A stretch of 23,275 nt of DNA from JBCBSZ01 sp039185015 (GTDB lineage: Bacteria > Actinomycetota > Acidimicrobiia > Acidimicrobiales > Poriferisodalaceae), in contig JBCDAU010000061.1 in NCBI GenBank assembly GCA_039185015.1, forward strand, positions 1-23,275, in the 5' to 3' direction. Shown piece after piece: positions 13,479 to 20,953 of the stretch. The notes below the pieces were generated by a model. The model did no database searches, was not told the DNA's origin, and saw only the letters and a program-made list of their open reading frames with translations. The position numbers and the translations under genes are program-made. The stretch's first letter is position 1; every line of letters begins with the position of its first letter.

Positions 13479-15141
13479 CGGAGCCCGCTCAGGCCCCACC
13501 ACCTGGGCGTTGTACCGGCGCTTCTACCGCGGCAGCGAGCGCTGGGTCGTGCTCGCCGTCCTCGGCGCCTTGCTCTCCTCGGCGCTCGTCGTCCCGCTCT
13601 CGCTGCTGATCCGCCGAGTCTTCGACGAGGGCCTCGACCCCGACGCCGACGCGGCGCTCGCCCCGTTGATCGGCGGGATGGCCGGCGTCATCGTCGCCCA
13701 GGCCGCGCTCGGCGCCGCGGTCTCGCTGCTCATGGTCTGGACGACCGCCAGGGCCACGGCCTCGCTGCGCTACGAGCTGATCGATCGGCTGCAGGGCATC
13801 GATCGCACCCGCTTCATGGCCGACGAGCCGGCCCGGCTCCACGCCATCCTCGTCGCCGACTCCAACCGGGCCGGCCGGCTCGCTCGTGCGGTCGTCAGCG
13901 GCATCGTCCCCAACGCCGTCACGCTGGCGTTCATCGTGCCGTACCTCTTCTGGATCAACCCGCTGCTCAGCTCGATCCTCGCCGTGGTCGTCCCGGTCAC
14001 CTACGGGGTCGACCGAGCGCTCCGCAGTCGGGTCGAGACCAGCGCCCGCGAGGACCGTGAGGCGTTCCACCGCTTCGACGTGTCGATCAGCCGGGCGTTG
14101 CGCATCTGGGACCTGACGGTCGCCCAGACGGCCGAGCGTGAGGAGCGCCGTCGGGTGACCGACCGCATCGACGGTCGCGCCGATGCGATGGTGCACCTCG
14201 AGCGCTGGTCGGCGGGCTACCGAGCGCTGCAGTCGGTCATCGTCGGCATGACCGGCCTGATCGCCCTGCTCGTCGGCGGCGTCGCCGTCCGGTCCGGCTC
14301 CATGACCACGGGCAGCCTGATCTCCTACTTCGTCGTCCTGGTGCTGGCGCAGGGCGCGGCCCGCCGCTTGCTCGGAGCGATGCCCGGCGTGCTCGCGGGC
14401 AACGAGGTGTTGGCCTCGCTCTCCGACTGGCTCGGACCCGAGGGGCGAGTCGACCCGATCGAACCCGCCGACCCGACGTTCGAGCCCGACGGCAGCTTCC
14501 GCTTCGACGGGGTCCGCTTCGCCTACCCCGAGCTCCCGCCGATCCTCGACGACATGACCGTGTCCGTGGGCGCGGGCGAGTTCGTCGCGCTGAGCGGGCC
14601 GAACGGCTCGGGCAAGACGACGATGATCAACCTGCTGCTCGGCTGGTACCGACCCCAGCGCGGCTCCATCACCGTGGCCGGACGTCCCCTCGGCGGCGGG
14701 CGTGTCGGCCAGTGGCGAGAGCGGGTTGCGCTCGTGCAGCAGGAGCCGAGGTTCTTCGCCGGCACCGTGCGCGACAACCTGCTCTACGGCAGCGGCACCC
14801 GCACCGACGGCGAGCTCTGGGCCGCCGCTCGCATCGCGACGGCCGACACCGTGATCGAGCAGCTCGACGACGGGCTCAACACCGAGCTCGCCGAGGACGG
14901 GATGAACCTCTCGGGTGGCGAGCGCCAGCGGCTCGCGCTCGCCCGTGGCATCGTCCGCGACCCGCTGCTGCTGGTGCTCGACGAGCCGACCAACCACCTC
15001 GACCGCGGATCGGTCGAACGACTCGTCGAGAACGTCGAGCAACTCCGCGAGCGGCCGACGATCGTGCTCATCACCCACGACCAGGGGTTGCTGGCTCGCG
15101 CCGACCGGGTCATCGACCTGCGGGTCCCTGCGCTCGGTTGA
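13468..15141 (+). CDS. ABC transporter, fused membrane and ATPase domains (peptide exporter)
   Basis: The 557-residue half-transporter has an N-terminal membrane domain with about six segments (first 'VVLAVLGALLSSALVVPLSL', fifth and sixth near 255-310) and a C-terminal ATPase: Walker A 'SGPNGSGKTT' (Lys383), Q-loop 'VQQEP', signature 'LSGGERQRLALAR' (481 onward), Walker B 'LLLVLDEPTNHLD' (Asp505, Glu506) and H-loop His537. It acts as a homodimer. There is no N-terminal C39 peptidase domain, so leader cleavage must be done by another protein, for example the S24/S26-like one. Last gene of the overlapping operon, it is the natural exporter of the mature KASF peptides, and may also give self-resistance. 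Confidence 0.88.
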   Translation: MDADGARSGPTTWALYRRFYRGSERWVVLAVLGALLSSALVVPLSLLIRRVFDEGLDPDADAALAPLIGGMAGVIVAQAALGAAVSLLMVWTTARATASLRYELIDRLQGIDRTRFMADEPARLHAILVADSNRAGRLARAVVSGIVPNAVTLAFIVPYLFWINPLLSSILAVVVPVTYGVDRALRSRVETSAREDREAFHRFDVSISRALRIWDLTVAQTAEREERRRVTDRIDGRADAMVHLERWSAGYRALQSVIVGMTGLIALLVGGVAVRSGSMTTGSLISYFVVLVLAQGAARRLLGAMPGVLAGNEVLASLSDWLGPEGRVDPIEPADPTFEPDGSFRFDGVRFAYPELPPILDDMTVSVGAGEFVALSGPNGSGKTTMINLLLGWYRPQRGSITVAGRPLGGGRVGQWRERVALVQQEPRFFAGTVRDNLLYGSGTRTDGELWAAARIATADTVIEQLDDGLNTELAEDGMNLSGGERQRLALARGIVRDPLLLVLDEPTNHLDRGSVERLVENVEQLRERPTIVLITHDQGLLARADRVIDLRVPALG

Positions 15142-15147
15142 TCCGGG

Positions 15148-15170
15148 TCCATGACCTCGGAGGTCATGGA
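15148..15170. repeat. 10-bp perfect inverted repeat after the exporter gene
   Basis: TCCATGACCT and AGGTCATGGA flank a CGG centre, 6 nt after the exporter stop codon. It could be a terminator of the peptide operon (stem 10, loop 3, no T-tract) or an operator in front of the thioesterase gene. An alternative ATG of the thioesterase gene (15151) lies inside the left arm. Confidence 0.5.
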
Positions 15171-15201
15171 TCCGCTGCTGCGCTGCGGGCAGGCTCGGGA
15201 C

Positions 15202-15600
15202 ATGACCGACGCGACCACCATCGTTCGAGAGTCGATGCCGCTGTGCGCCACGCTCGGGGTGGAGGCGAGCGAGCTCGGCGCCGACCGCTGCGTGCTCACG
15301 CTCGCCTGGCGCCCTGAGCTCTGCACCACCGGCGGCTCGATGCACGGCGGGGCGCTGATGGCGCTCGCCGACTCGGCCGGCGCCGCCGTCGCGTTCGCCA
15401 ACCTCCCGGAGGGTGCCGTGGGGACGTCGACGATCGACTCGCAGACCAATCTGCTCGCCGCGGTGCGGGAGGGCACGGCGACGGCCACCGCGACGGCACT
15501 GCACGTCGGCGCCTCGACGATCGTGGTCGAGACCGAGGTCCGGCGCGACGACGGCCGCCTCGCGGCCAAGACCACCCAGACCCAGATCGTGCTCCGCTAG
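15202..15600 (+). CDS. PaaI-type hotdog thioesterase
   Basis: The 132-residue protein is a single hotdog domain with the PaaI pattern 'TTGGSMHGGALMALADSAGAAVA' and 'TSTIDSQTNLLAAVREGTATATATALHVGASTIVVETEV'. Such enzymes hydrolyse acyl-CoA or aryl-CoA thioesters and act as tetramers in the cytoplasm; the substrate cannot be told from sequence. ATG at 15202 fits the family N-terminus; the in-frame ATG at 15151 lies in an inverted repeat and is less likely. It is convergent with the SDR gene (9 nt between stops). Its position after the exporter gene is probably incidental. Confidence 0.8.
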   Translation: MTDATTIVRESMPLCATLGVEASELGADRCVLTLAWRPELCTTGGSMHGGALMALADSAGAAVAFANLPEGAVGTSTIDSQTNLLAAVREGTATATATALHVGASTIVVETEVRRDDGRLAAKTTQTQIVLR

Positions 15601-15609
15601 GAGCCCGAC

Positions 15610-16371
15610 TCAGCGGTCGAAGAGGCCGGCCAGGCGACGTTGCACCGCGCCGGGGAGCAGCTTCGTCGTGCCGACCAACGCCTTGTTCTGCGCACCCGGG
15701 ACGACGACCGCCCGGCCCTTCCTGGCCGCCTCGAGGCCAATGGCGGCGACCTCCTCGGCGCTCTGCCACACGAACGACGGCAGCGAGGTGGTGTCGTAGC
15801 CGGCACGGTCCTGGAACTCGGTGCGGGTGAACCCGGGGGCGAGGCAGGTGACCTTGACGTTGTGGGGCCGCAGCTCCTCGTGGAGACCCTGCGAGAACGA
15901 GGTCACGAACGCCTTGGTGGCGCCGTAGACCGCGTTGCCCGGCGTCGGGGCGCTCCCGGCCACCGACGAGACGTTGAGGATGGTGCCGCCGGCTCGCTCG
16001 ACCATCACGGTCGCCGCGGCGTGGGACAGCTGCACGAGCGCGGAGACGTTGACGTCGATCGAGCTCTGTTGCCCCTCGATCTCCAGCTCTGCGAACGGAC
16101 CCGTGAAACCGAACCCCGCGTTGTTGACGAGCAGGTCGATCGGATCCTCCTCCGATCGGAGCCGGGCGGCGGTCGCCGCGATGCCCTCGGCGGTACCGAG
16201 GTCGGCGGGCAGGATCTCCGAGTCGACGCCCAGCTCCTCCGCGAGCGCCTCCATCCGGTCGGCCGCCCGGGCGACCATCACCACCGGCACGCCGTCCTCG
16301 GCCAGCTTGCGCACCATCGCGGCGCCGATGCCGCTCGATGCTCCGGTCACCACGGCTCGTCGCCAGGTCAT
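15610..16371 (-). CDS. Short-chain dehydrogenase/reductase (classical SDR)
   Basis: The 253-residue protein has the classical SDR features: cofactor loop 'TGASSGIG' (9-16), 'NNAG' (83-86), catalytic Ser136 in 'NVSSVAG', and 'YGATK' with Tyr149 and Lys153. The segment 'MVARAADRMEALAEELG' (basic residue after the second strand) suggests NADP(H). Proteins of this type, related to DltE/YqjQ, reduce or oxidise an alcohol/ketone; substrate is not apparent. GGAGG lies 6 nt before the ATG and a TAGCGT hexamer 32 nt upstream. It is divergent from the aminotransferase gene. Confidence 0.88.
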   Translation of the reverse strand: MTWRRAVVTGASSGIGAAMVRKLAEDGVPVVMVARAADRMEALAEELGVDSEILPADLGTAEGIAATAARLRSEEDPIDLLVNNAGFGFTGPFAELEIEGQQSSIDVNVSALVQLSHAAATVMVERAGGTILNVSSVAGSAPTPGNAVYGATKAFVTSFSQGLHEELRPHNVKVTCLAPGFTRTEFQDRAGYDTTSLPSFVWQSAEEVAAIGLEAARKGRAVVVPGAQNKALVGTTKLLPGAVQRRLAGLFDR

Positions 16372-16403
16372 GGGGCCTCCTGCTCCGCGCTTGCTCCCCG
16401 CGA

Positions 16404-16409
16404 ACGCTA
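16404..16409 (-). promoter_or_regulatory. -10-like hexamer for the SDR gene
   Basis: Minus-strand TAGCGT, 32 nt before the SDR start. The same hexamer precedes peptide A and the helical-protein gene. Confidence 0.35.
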
Positions 16410-16441
16410 TCCGGACCGCTGTCCGCCGAGGCAGGCCCGCC

Positions 16442-16447
16442 TACGAT
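16442..16447 (+). promoter_or_regulatory. -10-like hexamer for the aminotransferase gene
   Basis: TACGAT lies 29 nt before the GTG at 16477, with the ribosome site GGGGGAGG in between. Confidence 0.35.
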
Positions 16448-16476
16448 CGCCCCACGCTTCTGGGGGAGGCACCACC

Positions 16477-17685
16477 GTGGTCGGACGATTCCTGCACCCG
16501 TTCACCTCGCCATCGCGCACCGAGCACCTACGGGTCGTGCGCGGCGAGGGCTCGCTGATCTTCGACGACACCGGCAAGGAGTACGTCGACGCCATGGCGG
16601 CGCTGTGGTTCGCGAACGTCGGGTACGGCCGCCAGGAGGTGGTCGACGCCATCGCGACGCAGGCCGCGCGGCTGCACACGTACCACGCCTTCGATCCCTT
16701 CACCATGGACCCCGCCGACGAGCTCGCCGAGCGGATCGCGGCGATCGCACCCGTCGACGATCCGCGGGTCTTCTTCACCTGCTCGGGCTCGGAGGCGATC
16801 GACACCGCCATCAAACTCGCCCGGGCAGCACACCAGCGCGCCGGAGACGGCGACCGGCAGATCGTGGTCTCTCGCGGCTCGGGCTACCACGGCACGAACC
16901 TCGGCGGCACCAGCGCGCAGGGTCTCGACGCCAACAAGATCGGCTGGGGCGACCTCGCTCCCCACTTCGTGCAGGTGCCCTCCCACGACATCGAGGCGAT
17001 GAGCCGGCTCTTCGCCGAGCAGGGTGACCGCATCGCCGCCGTCATCTCCGAACCGGTCCAGGGGGCTGGCGGCGTCATCCCCCCGGTCGAGGGCTACTGG
17101 CCGGCTCTGCGTCGGCTCTGCGACGACCACGGAGCGTTCCTCGTCGCCGACGAGGTCATCTGCGGGTTCGGACGCCTCGGCACCTGGTTCGGCAGCGAGC
17201 GATACGGCGTTCGACCGGATCTCATGACCTTCGCCAAGGGCGTGACCTCCGGCTACGTCCCCCTCGGCGGCGTCGTCGTCGGGCAGCGGGTCCGGGAGCC
17301 GCTCGAGGCCGATCCGGCCTTCGTCCTCAAGCACGGCTACACCTACTCCGGCCACGCCACGGCGTGCGCTGCGGCGAACGCCTGCCTCGACGTGACCGAG
17401 GCCGAAGGCCTGCTCGATCGCGCGAAGGTGCTCGGTGATCGCCTGCGGGCCGGGCTGGCCAGCCTCGTCGACGACGGGCTCTACGCCGACCTCCGCGGGG
17501 AGGGACTGATCTGGGCGCTCCAGACCCACGAGGACCAGGCTCCACCGGAGGTCCGGAACCGGGCCCTCGACCATGGGGCCGTGGTGCGCCCCCTGGTCGC
17601 CGCGATCGCGTTCTGCCCGCCGCTGGTGATCACCGAGGAGCAGATCGACCGGGTCGTCGATGCGGTGGCTGCCGCCGCCCGCTGA
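16477..17685 (+). CDS. Class III PLP-dependent aminotransferase
   Basis: The 402-residue protein has the omega-transaminase layout: 'GSLIFDDTGKEYVDAMAALW' near the N-terminus, 'VFFTCSGSEAIDTAIKLAR' with the PLP-phosphate-binding Gly-Ser, 'FLVADEVICGFGRLG' with the Asp that contacts the pyridine nitrogen, and 'MTFAKGVTSGYVPLGGVVV' with the Schiff-base Lys254. It transfers an amino group from an amine or omega-amino acid such as putrescine, beta-alanine or GABA to a keto acid; the exact donor is not fixed by sequence. GTG at 16477 was chosen from GGGGGAGG 7 nt upstream and from the family start (HPFTSP). Its neighbours, a TetR regulator and a flavin amine oxidase, suggest an amine-catabolism module. 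Confidence 0.9.
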   Translation: MVGRFLHPFTSPSRTEHLRVVRGEGSLIFDDTGKEYVDAMAALWFANVGYGRQEVVDAIATQAARLHTYHAFDPFTMDPADELAERIAAIAPVDDPRVFFTCSGSEAIDTAIKLARAAHQRAGDGDRQIVVSRGSGYHGTNLGGTSAQGLDANKIGWGDLAPHFVQVPSHDIEAMSRLFAEQGDRIAAVISEPVQGAGGVIPPVEGYWPALRRLCDDHGAFLVADEVICGFGRLGTWFGSERYGVRPDLMTFAKGVTSGYVPLGGVVVGQRVREPLEADPAFVLKHGYTYSGHATACAAANACLDVTEAEGLLDRAKVLGDRLRAGLASLVDDGLYADLRGEGLIWALQTHEDQAPPEVRNRALDHGAVVRPLVAAIAFCPPLVITEEQIDRVVDAVAAAAR

Positions 17686-17698
17686 CGCGGTGACGATC

Positions 17699-18346
17699 TC
17701 AGCCCTGCGTTCGATGGCGGCCCGCCGCTGAGCCATCGGCCGGGTCGTTCGCGGTGGCGACGAGGTCGGGAAGAGCGGCGGCCACGGTGATGGCCAGCGA
17801 GGTCAGCGCCTCGGAATCGGCGCCGGCGGCGACGGCGGCCGGGCGCACGCCCTCGAGGCCCTCGAGCAGCCCGATGGCCAGCGCAGCTGCCGCCAGGTTC
17901 TCGGCGCGGGTGCGCCCCGGGGCCGCGGCGATCACGGCCGTCATGCGCTCGAAGTAGGCCGCCATGAACCCCTCGACGGCAGCGGCCGCGTCCGCATCGT
18001 GGGCCGCCCGAGCCCAGATCATGGCCATCATCTGGCCACCATCGGCCTCGGCGGCGTTCGCACGCACGACGTAGCTCAGGGCCGCCACGAGGCGATCGGT
18101 GCCCTCCGCCGCCGCGAGCGCCTCGTCGAGGCGCTCCTGATGTTGGTCGATCGTCGAGCTCATCACGGCGCTGACCAGGGCCGACTTGGTGGCGTAGTGG
18201 TACTGGAGCGATGCCAACGAGATGCCCAGTTGCTTGGCGACGTCGCGCATCGACACCTGGTCGAGGCCCTTGACGAGCGCCAGCTCCTCGAAGCACCGCA
18301 GCGCCCTGATCGACGTGGGCTCGATCGCGTCGTCCGTGCTCCCCAT
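17699..18346 (-). CDS. TetR-family transcriptional repressor
   Basis: The 215-residue protein has an N-terminal TetR DNA-binding domain with helix-turn-helix 'VSMRDVAKQLGISLASLQYH' followed by 'YATKSAL', and a helical ligand domain ending 'ALTSLAITVAAALPDLVATAN'. The start was set at the ATG preceded by GGGAGGG; a longer frame to 18391 runs across an operator and is unlikely. Two near-identical 18-bp palindromes lie between it and the divergent amine oxidase gene, so it very probably represses both genes and itself. The inducer is likely an amine or its oxidation product, by inference from the neighbours. Confidence 0.9.
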   Translation of the reverse strand: MGSTDDAIEPTSIRALRCFEELALVKGLDQVSMRDVAKQLGISLASLQYHYATKSALVSAVMSSTIDQHQERLDEALAAAEGTDRLVAALSYVVRANAAEADGGQMMAMIWARAAHDADAAAAVEGFMAAYFERMTAVIAAAPGRTRAENLAAAALAIGLLEGLEGVRPAAVAAGADSEALTSLAITVAAALPDLVATANDPADGSAAGRHRTQG

Positions 18347-18363
18347 CGTCCCTCCCGTGTCGC

Positions 18364-18381
18364 ACCTGTCACTTGACAGGT
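18364..18381. promoter_or_regulatory. TetR operator 1 containing the amine oxidase -35 box
   Basis: ACCTGTCACTTGACAGGT is a perfect palindrome (8 bp arms, 2-bp centre). Its right half contains TTGACA (18373-18378), which with a 17-bp spacer and GATCTT (18396-18401) forms a plausible promoter for the amine oxidase gene. The -10-like ACGAAT of the TetR gene abuts it on the other side. Confidence 0.8.
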
Positions 18382-18401
18382 ATTCGTCCACGTGTGATCT
18401 T

Positions 18402-18419
18402 ACCTGTCAACTGACAGGC
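18402..18419. promoter_or_regulatory. TetR operator 2 containing the tetR -35 box
   Basis: ACCTGTCAACTGACAGGC differs from a perfect palindrome by one pair and shares both half-sites with operator 1, centre to centre 38 bp. On the minus strand it contains TTGACA (18410-18405), 17 bp from ACGAAT (18387-18382), giving a promoter for the TetR gene. Confidence 0.78.
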
Positions 18420-18449
18420 AAGGTCCACCACCCGCGAGGAGCCCGCCCC

Positions 18450-19790
18450 GTGCAAGCCCCCACCACCACCGAGCACCCCGACGTCCTGGTCGTCGGGGGC
18501 GGATTCGCCGGCCTGTCGGCCGCTCGGCACCTTACGGCGGCCGGGCGTTCGGTCGCCGTGATCGAGGCGCGGGAGCGAACCGGTGGCCGCTCCCACACGC
18601 ACCAGCTGCCCAACGGCGCCACCATCGACCTCGGCGCCCAGCTGATCGGCGACGTCCAGACCAGGGTGTCCGCCCTGGTCGACGAGGTCGGGCTGACCAG
18701 GGTGGCGCCCCATGCCGAGGGTGACGTCCTCTTCGTCCCGAGTCCCGGTGCGCCGAGCCGACAGCTCGGCAACGACCGGGACGCACTCGGAGTGCTGGGC
18801 TTCCTCGATCTCCTGCAGGCCGGCGTGCGGTCGGGGGCGAAGATGCGCAAGCTGGCCACGGCCGACGTCGGACCCCTCGACGGCGTGACGGCAGCGGAGT
18901 ACCTCCGGCGCCTGACGCTCGGCGGCTCCTCGTACGACTTCCTCGTCAGGACCATCGAGGACAACATGTGCGTGCCGCTGGAGGAGATCTCCGCCCACGA
19001 GGCGCTCGAGGCGGTCTCGACCGCCGGCGGCCTGGAGGGCATCGCCAACTCCGAGCAGTGGTTCCTCGCCGAAGGCACCCAGCCGATGGCCGACCACCTG
19101 GCGTCGCTGCTCCCATCACCGGTCGTCCACAACGCGCCTGTCGAGCGACTCGACCTCGCAGACGACGGCGTCGTGGCGGTCGCGGGAGGGACGACGTACC
19201 GAGCCCGGCACGCCGTCGTCACCGTCCCACCGCAGCTCTACGGCACGCTCGGCCTGACCGACCTCCTCGCCGACCACCGACAGCGAGCACTCGCCCGCTG
19301 GGTCCAGGCCGACGTCGTCAAGACGGTGCTGGTCTTCGACCGGCCGTTCTGGCGCAGCGACGGCCTGTCCGGGGTGTTCCACACACCCGGTGGGTTCGCG
19401 AACTCGACGATGGACTGCTCCCCCGCCGACGCCAGCGCCGGCGTCCTCGTGCTCTTCTCGACCTCCACCACCGCCCGCCGGCTCCAGGGCGTGCCCGACG
19501 AGGAGGAGCGCATCGCCCTCGCCGTCGCGTGGCTGCGGGAGCTCCTCGGCGACGACGTGCCGTCACCGGTCGCGGGCCGCTCGATCAACTGGTCCGGAGA
19601 TCAGTGGAGCCTGGGCGGCTACTTCAGTCATCGAGGGATCGGCGGGTGGAAGTCAGCGCCCGACCTCTTCACGCCCGTCGGCCCCCTCCACTTCGCGGGA
19701 ACCGAGACCGCCGACGAGTGGCGGGGGTTCATGGAGGGCGCGTTGCAGTCGGGTGAGCGGGCGGCGGCGGAAATCCTCGCGACGTCCTGA
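18450..19790 (+). CDS. FAD-dependent amine oxidase (MAO/putrescine-oxidase-like)
   Basis: The 446-residue protein begins with a dinucleotide-binding fold, 'DVLVVGGGFAGLSAARHL' (GxGxxG at 16-21), then 'VIEARERTGGRSHT', the RxGGR motif of flavin amine oxidases. The C-terminus 'LHFAGTETADEW' and 'GFMEGALQSGERAAAEIL' is the family's FAD-binding end. It oxidises an amine to an aldehyde with release of ammonia and hydrogen peroxide; putrescine or an aromatic monoamine are possible. GTG at 18450 has GAGGAG nine bases upstream. It is divergent from the TetR gene and probably repressed by it. No signal peptide, so cytoplasmic. Confidence 0.9.
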   Translation: MQAPTTTEHPDVLVVGGGFAGLSAARHLTAAGRSVAVIEARERTGGRSHTHQLPNGATIDLGAQLIGDVQTRVSALVDEVGLTRVAPHAEGDVLFVPSPGAPSRQLGNDRDALGVLGFLDLLQAGVRSGAKMRKLATADVGPLDGVTAAEYLRRLTLGGSSYDFLVRTIEDNMCVPLEEISAHEALEAVSTAGGLEGIANSEQWFLAEGTQPMADHLASLLPSPVVHNAPVERLDLADDGVVAVAGGTTYRARHAVVTVPPQLYGTLGLTDLLADHRQRALARWVQADVVKTVLVFDRPFWRSDGLSGVFHTPGGFANSTMDCSPADASAGVLVLFSTSTTARRLQGVPDEEERIALAVAWLRELLGDDVPSPVAGRSINWSGDQWSLGGYFSHRGIGGWKSAPDLFTPVGPLHFAGTETADEWRGFMEGALQSGERAAAEILATS

Positions 19791-19805
19791 CGAGCCGGCG
19801 TCGAC

Positions 19806-20915
19806 TCAGTGCTCGTCCAGCTCCGGGACGACCGTGTTCGGTGGGGGCATGCCGCTCATCGAGAACGGGTGGGTGAAGACGGTCGCCGTTCGGCCGCCGG
19901 GGAGCTGGACCTCGAGCAGTCGGTCGCGGGCGGCGAGCTGCTCGTGTATGAACACCTCGCCCGGCTCCCGGACCGAGGCGTGTGCGATGCGGGCCTCGAC
20001 CAGTCGTCGCCGCAGCTCGTCGGCCGGAACCGACGTGAAGACGGCCCGGACCTCGTCCTCCAGCGCGTCGATGTGCGACATGCGCGCGGCGTTGTCGAGG
20101 TAGCGCTCGTGGCGCGTGAGGTCGGGTCGCTCGAGCACGGTCTCGGAGAAGGCGACCCACTCGCGGTCGGACTGGACGGCGACGAGGACCTGTGAGCCGT
20201 CGGCGAGTGGAAAGAGCCCATACGGCGTGATCGAGGCGTGACGGCGGGCGTCTCGGGGCAGCGACCGACCGTCGGCGACCGACATGAGGATCTGCGGTTG
20301 GGTCCACTCGGCGAGGCACTCGAGCATCGACAGCGAGATGGCGGCGCCCTCGCCCGTCATCGCCCGCCGGTAGAGCGCAGCGAGGATCGACGACATCGCG
20401 TACATCCCCGAGGCGATGTCGGCGGCGGCGAACCCGACCTTGGACGGCTCGTCGGCCGAGCCGGTGAGGGCGATCGCGCCGGCCTCGGCCTGGATGGCGA
20501 GGTCGTACGCCTTGTCGTCGGTCCGCGGCCCGCCCAGGCCGTAGCCGGAGATGTCGCAGGCGATCAGACCCGGATGCCGCTCCACGAGCTGATGGGCGAG
20601 GATCCCCGCCCGGCCCGCTGCCGCCGGCGACAGGTTCTGGACGAAGACGTCCGCCTCGGCGATCAGCTCCTCGAAGCGGGCCCGATCGTCGTCGTGCTTC
20701 AGGTCGAGCACGATGCTCCGCTTCCCCCGGTTCGCCCACACGAAGTGCGCGGCCTGCCCGCCGACCTTCGTGTCGTAGTGGCGGGCGAAGTCACCGCCGG
20801 GCCGCTCGACCTTCAGCACGTCGGCGCCGAGATCGGCGAGGTGGCGGGTGGCGAACGGCGCCGACACCGCCTGCTCGAGCGCGACCACCTTCACACCGGC
20901 CAGTGGTGCGCTCAC
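19806..20915 (-). CDS. CaiB/BaiF family CoA-transferase
   Basis: The 369-residue protein matches family III CoA-transferases: 'LAGVKVVALEQAVSAPFATRHLADLGADVLKVERP', 'WANRGKRSIVLDLK', 'NLSPAAAGR', 'GYGLGGPRTDDKAYDLAIQ' with the catalytic Asp138, and 'SGMYAMSSILAALYRRAMTGEG'. They move CoA between carboxylic acids through an aspartyl-CoA intermediate. It is the last gene of a minus-strand group with an acyl-CoA dehydrogenase (38 nt gap) and a phosphotransferase. Start is GTG; no strong ribosome site is seen, so translation may depend on the upstream gene. Confidence 0.9.
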   Translation of the reverse strand: MSAPLAGVKVVALEQAVSAPFATRHLADLGADVLKVERPGGDFARHYDTKVGGQAAHFVWANRGKRSIVLDLKHDDDRARFEELIAEADVFVQNLSPAAAGRAGILAHQLVERHPGLIACDISGYGLGGPRTDDKAYDLAIQAEAGAIALTGSADEPSKVGFAAADIASGMYAMSSILAALYRRAMTGEGAAISLSMLECLAEWTQPQILMSVADGRSLPRDARRHASITPYGLFPLADGSQVLVAVQSDREWVAFSETVLERPDLTRHERYLDNAARMSHIDALEDEVRAVFTSVPADELRRRLVEARIAHASVREPGEVFIHEQLAARDRLLEVQLPGGRTATVFTHPFSMSGMPPPNTVVPELDEH

Positions 20916-20953
20916 GATCTCGCCCGCCCGGTCACCCGTCCCGACCCCATGGC

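Noticed and set aside
13489..15504. 671-codon minus-strand frame opposite the ABC transporter
   Set aside because: Low-complexity antisense shadow typical of high GC; the plus strand encodes all ABC motifs in order.
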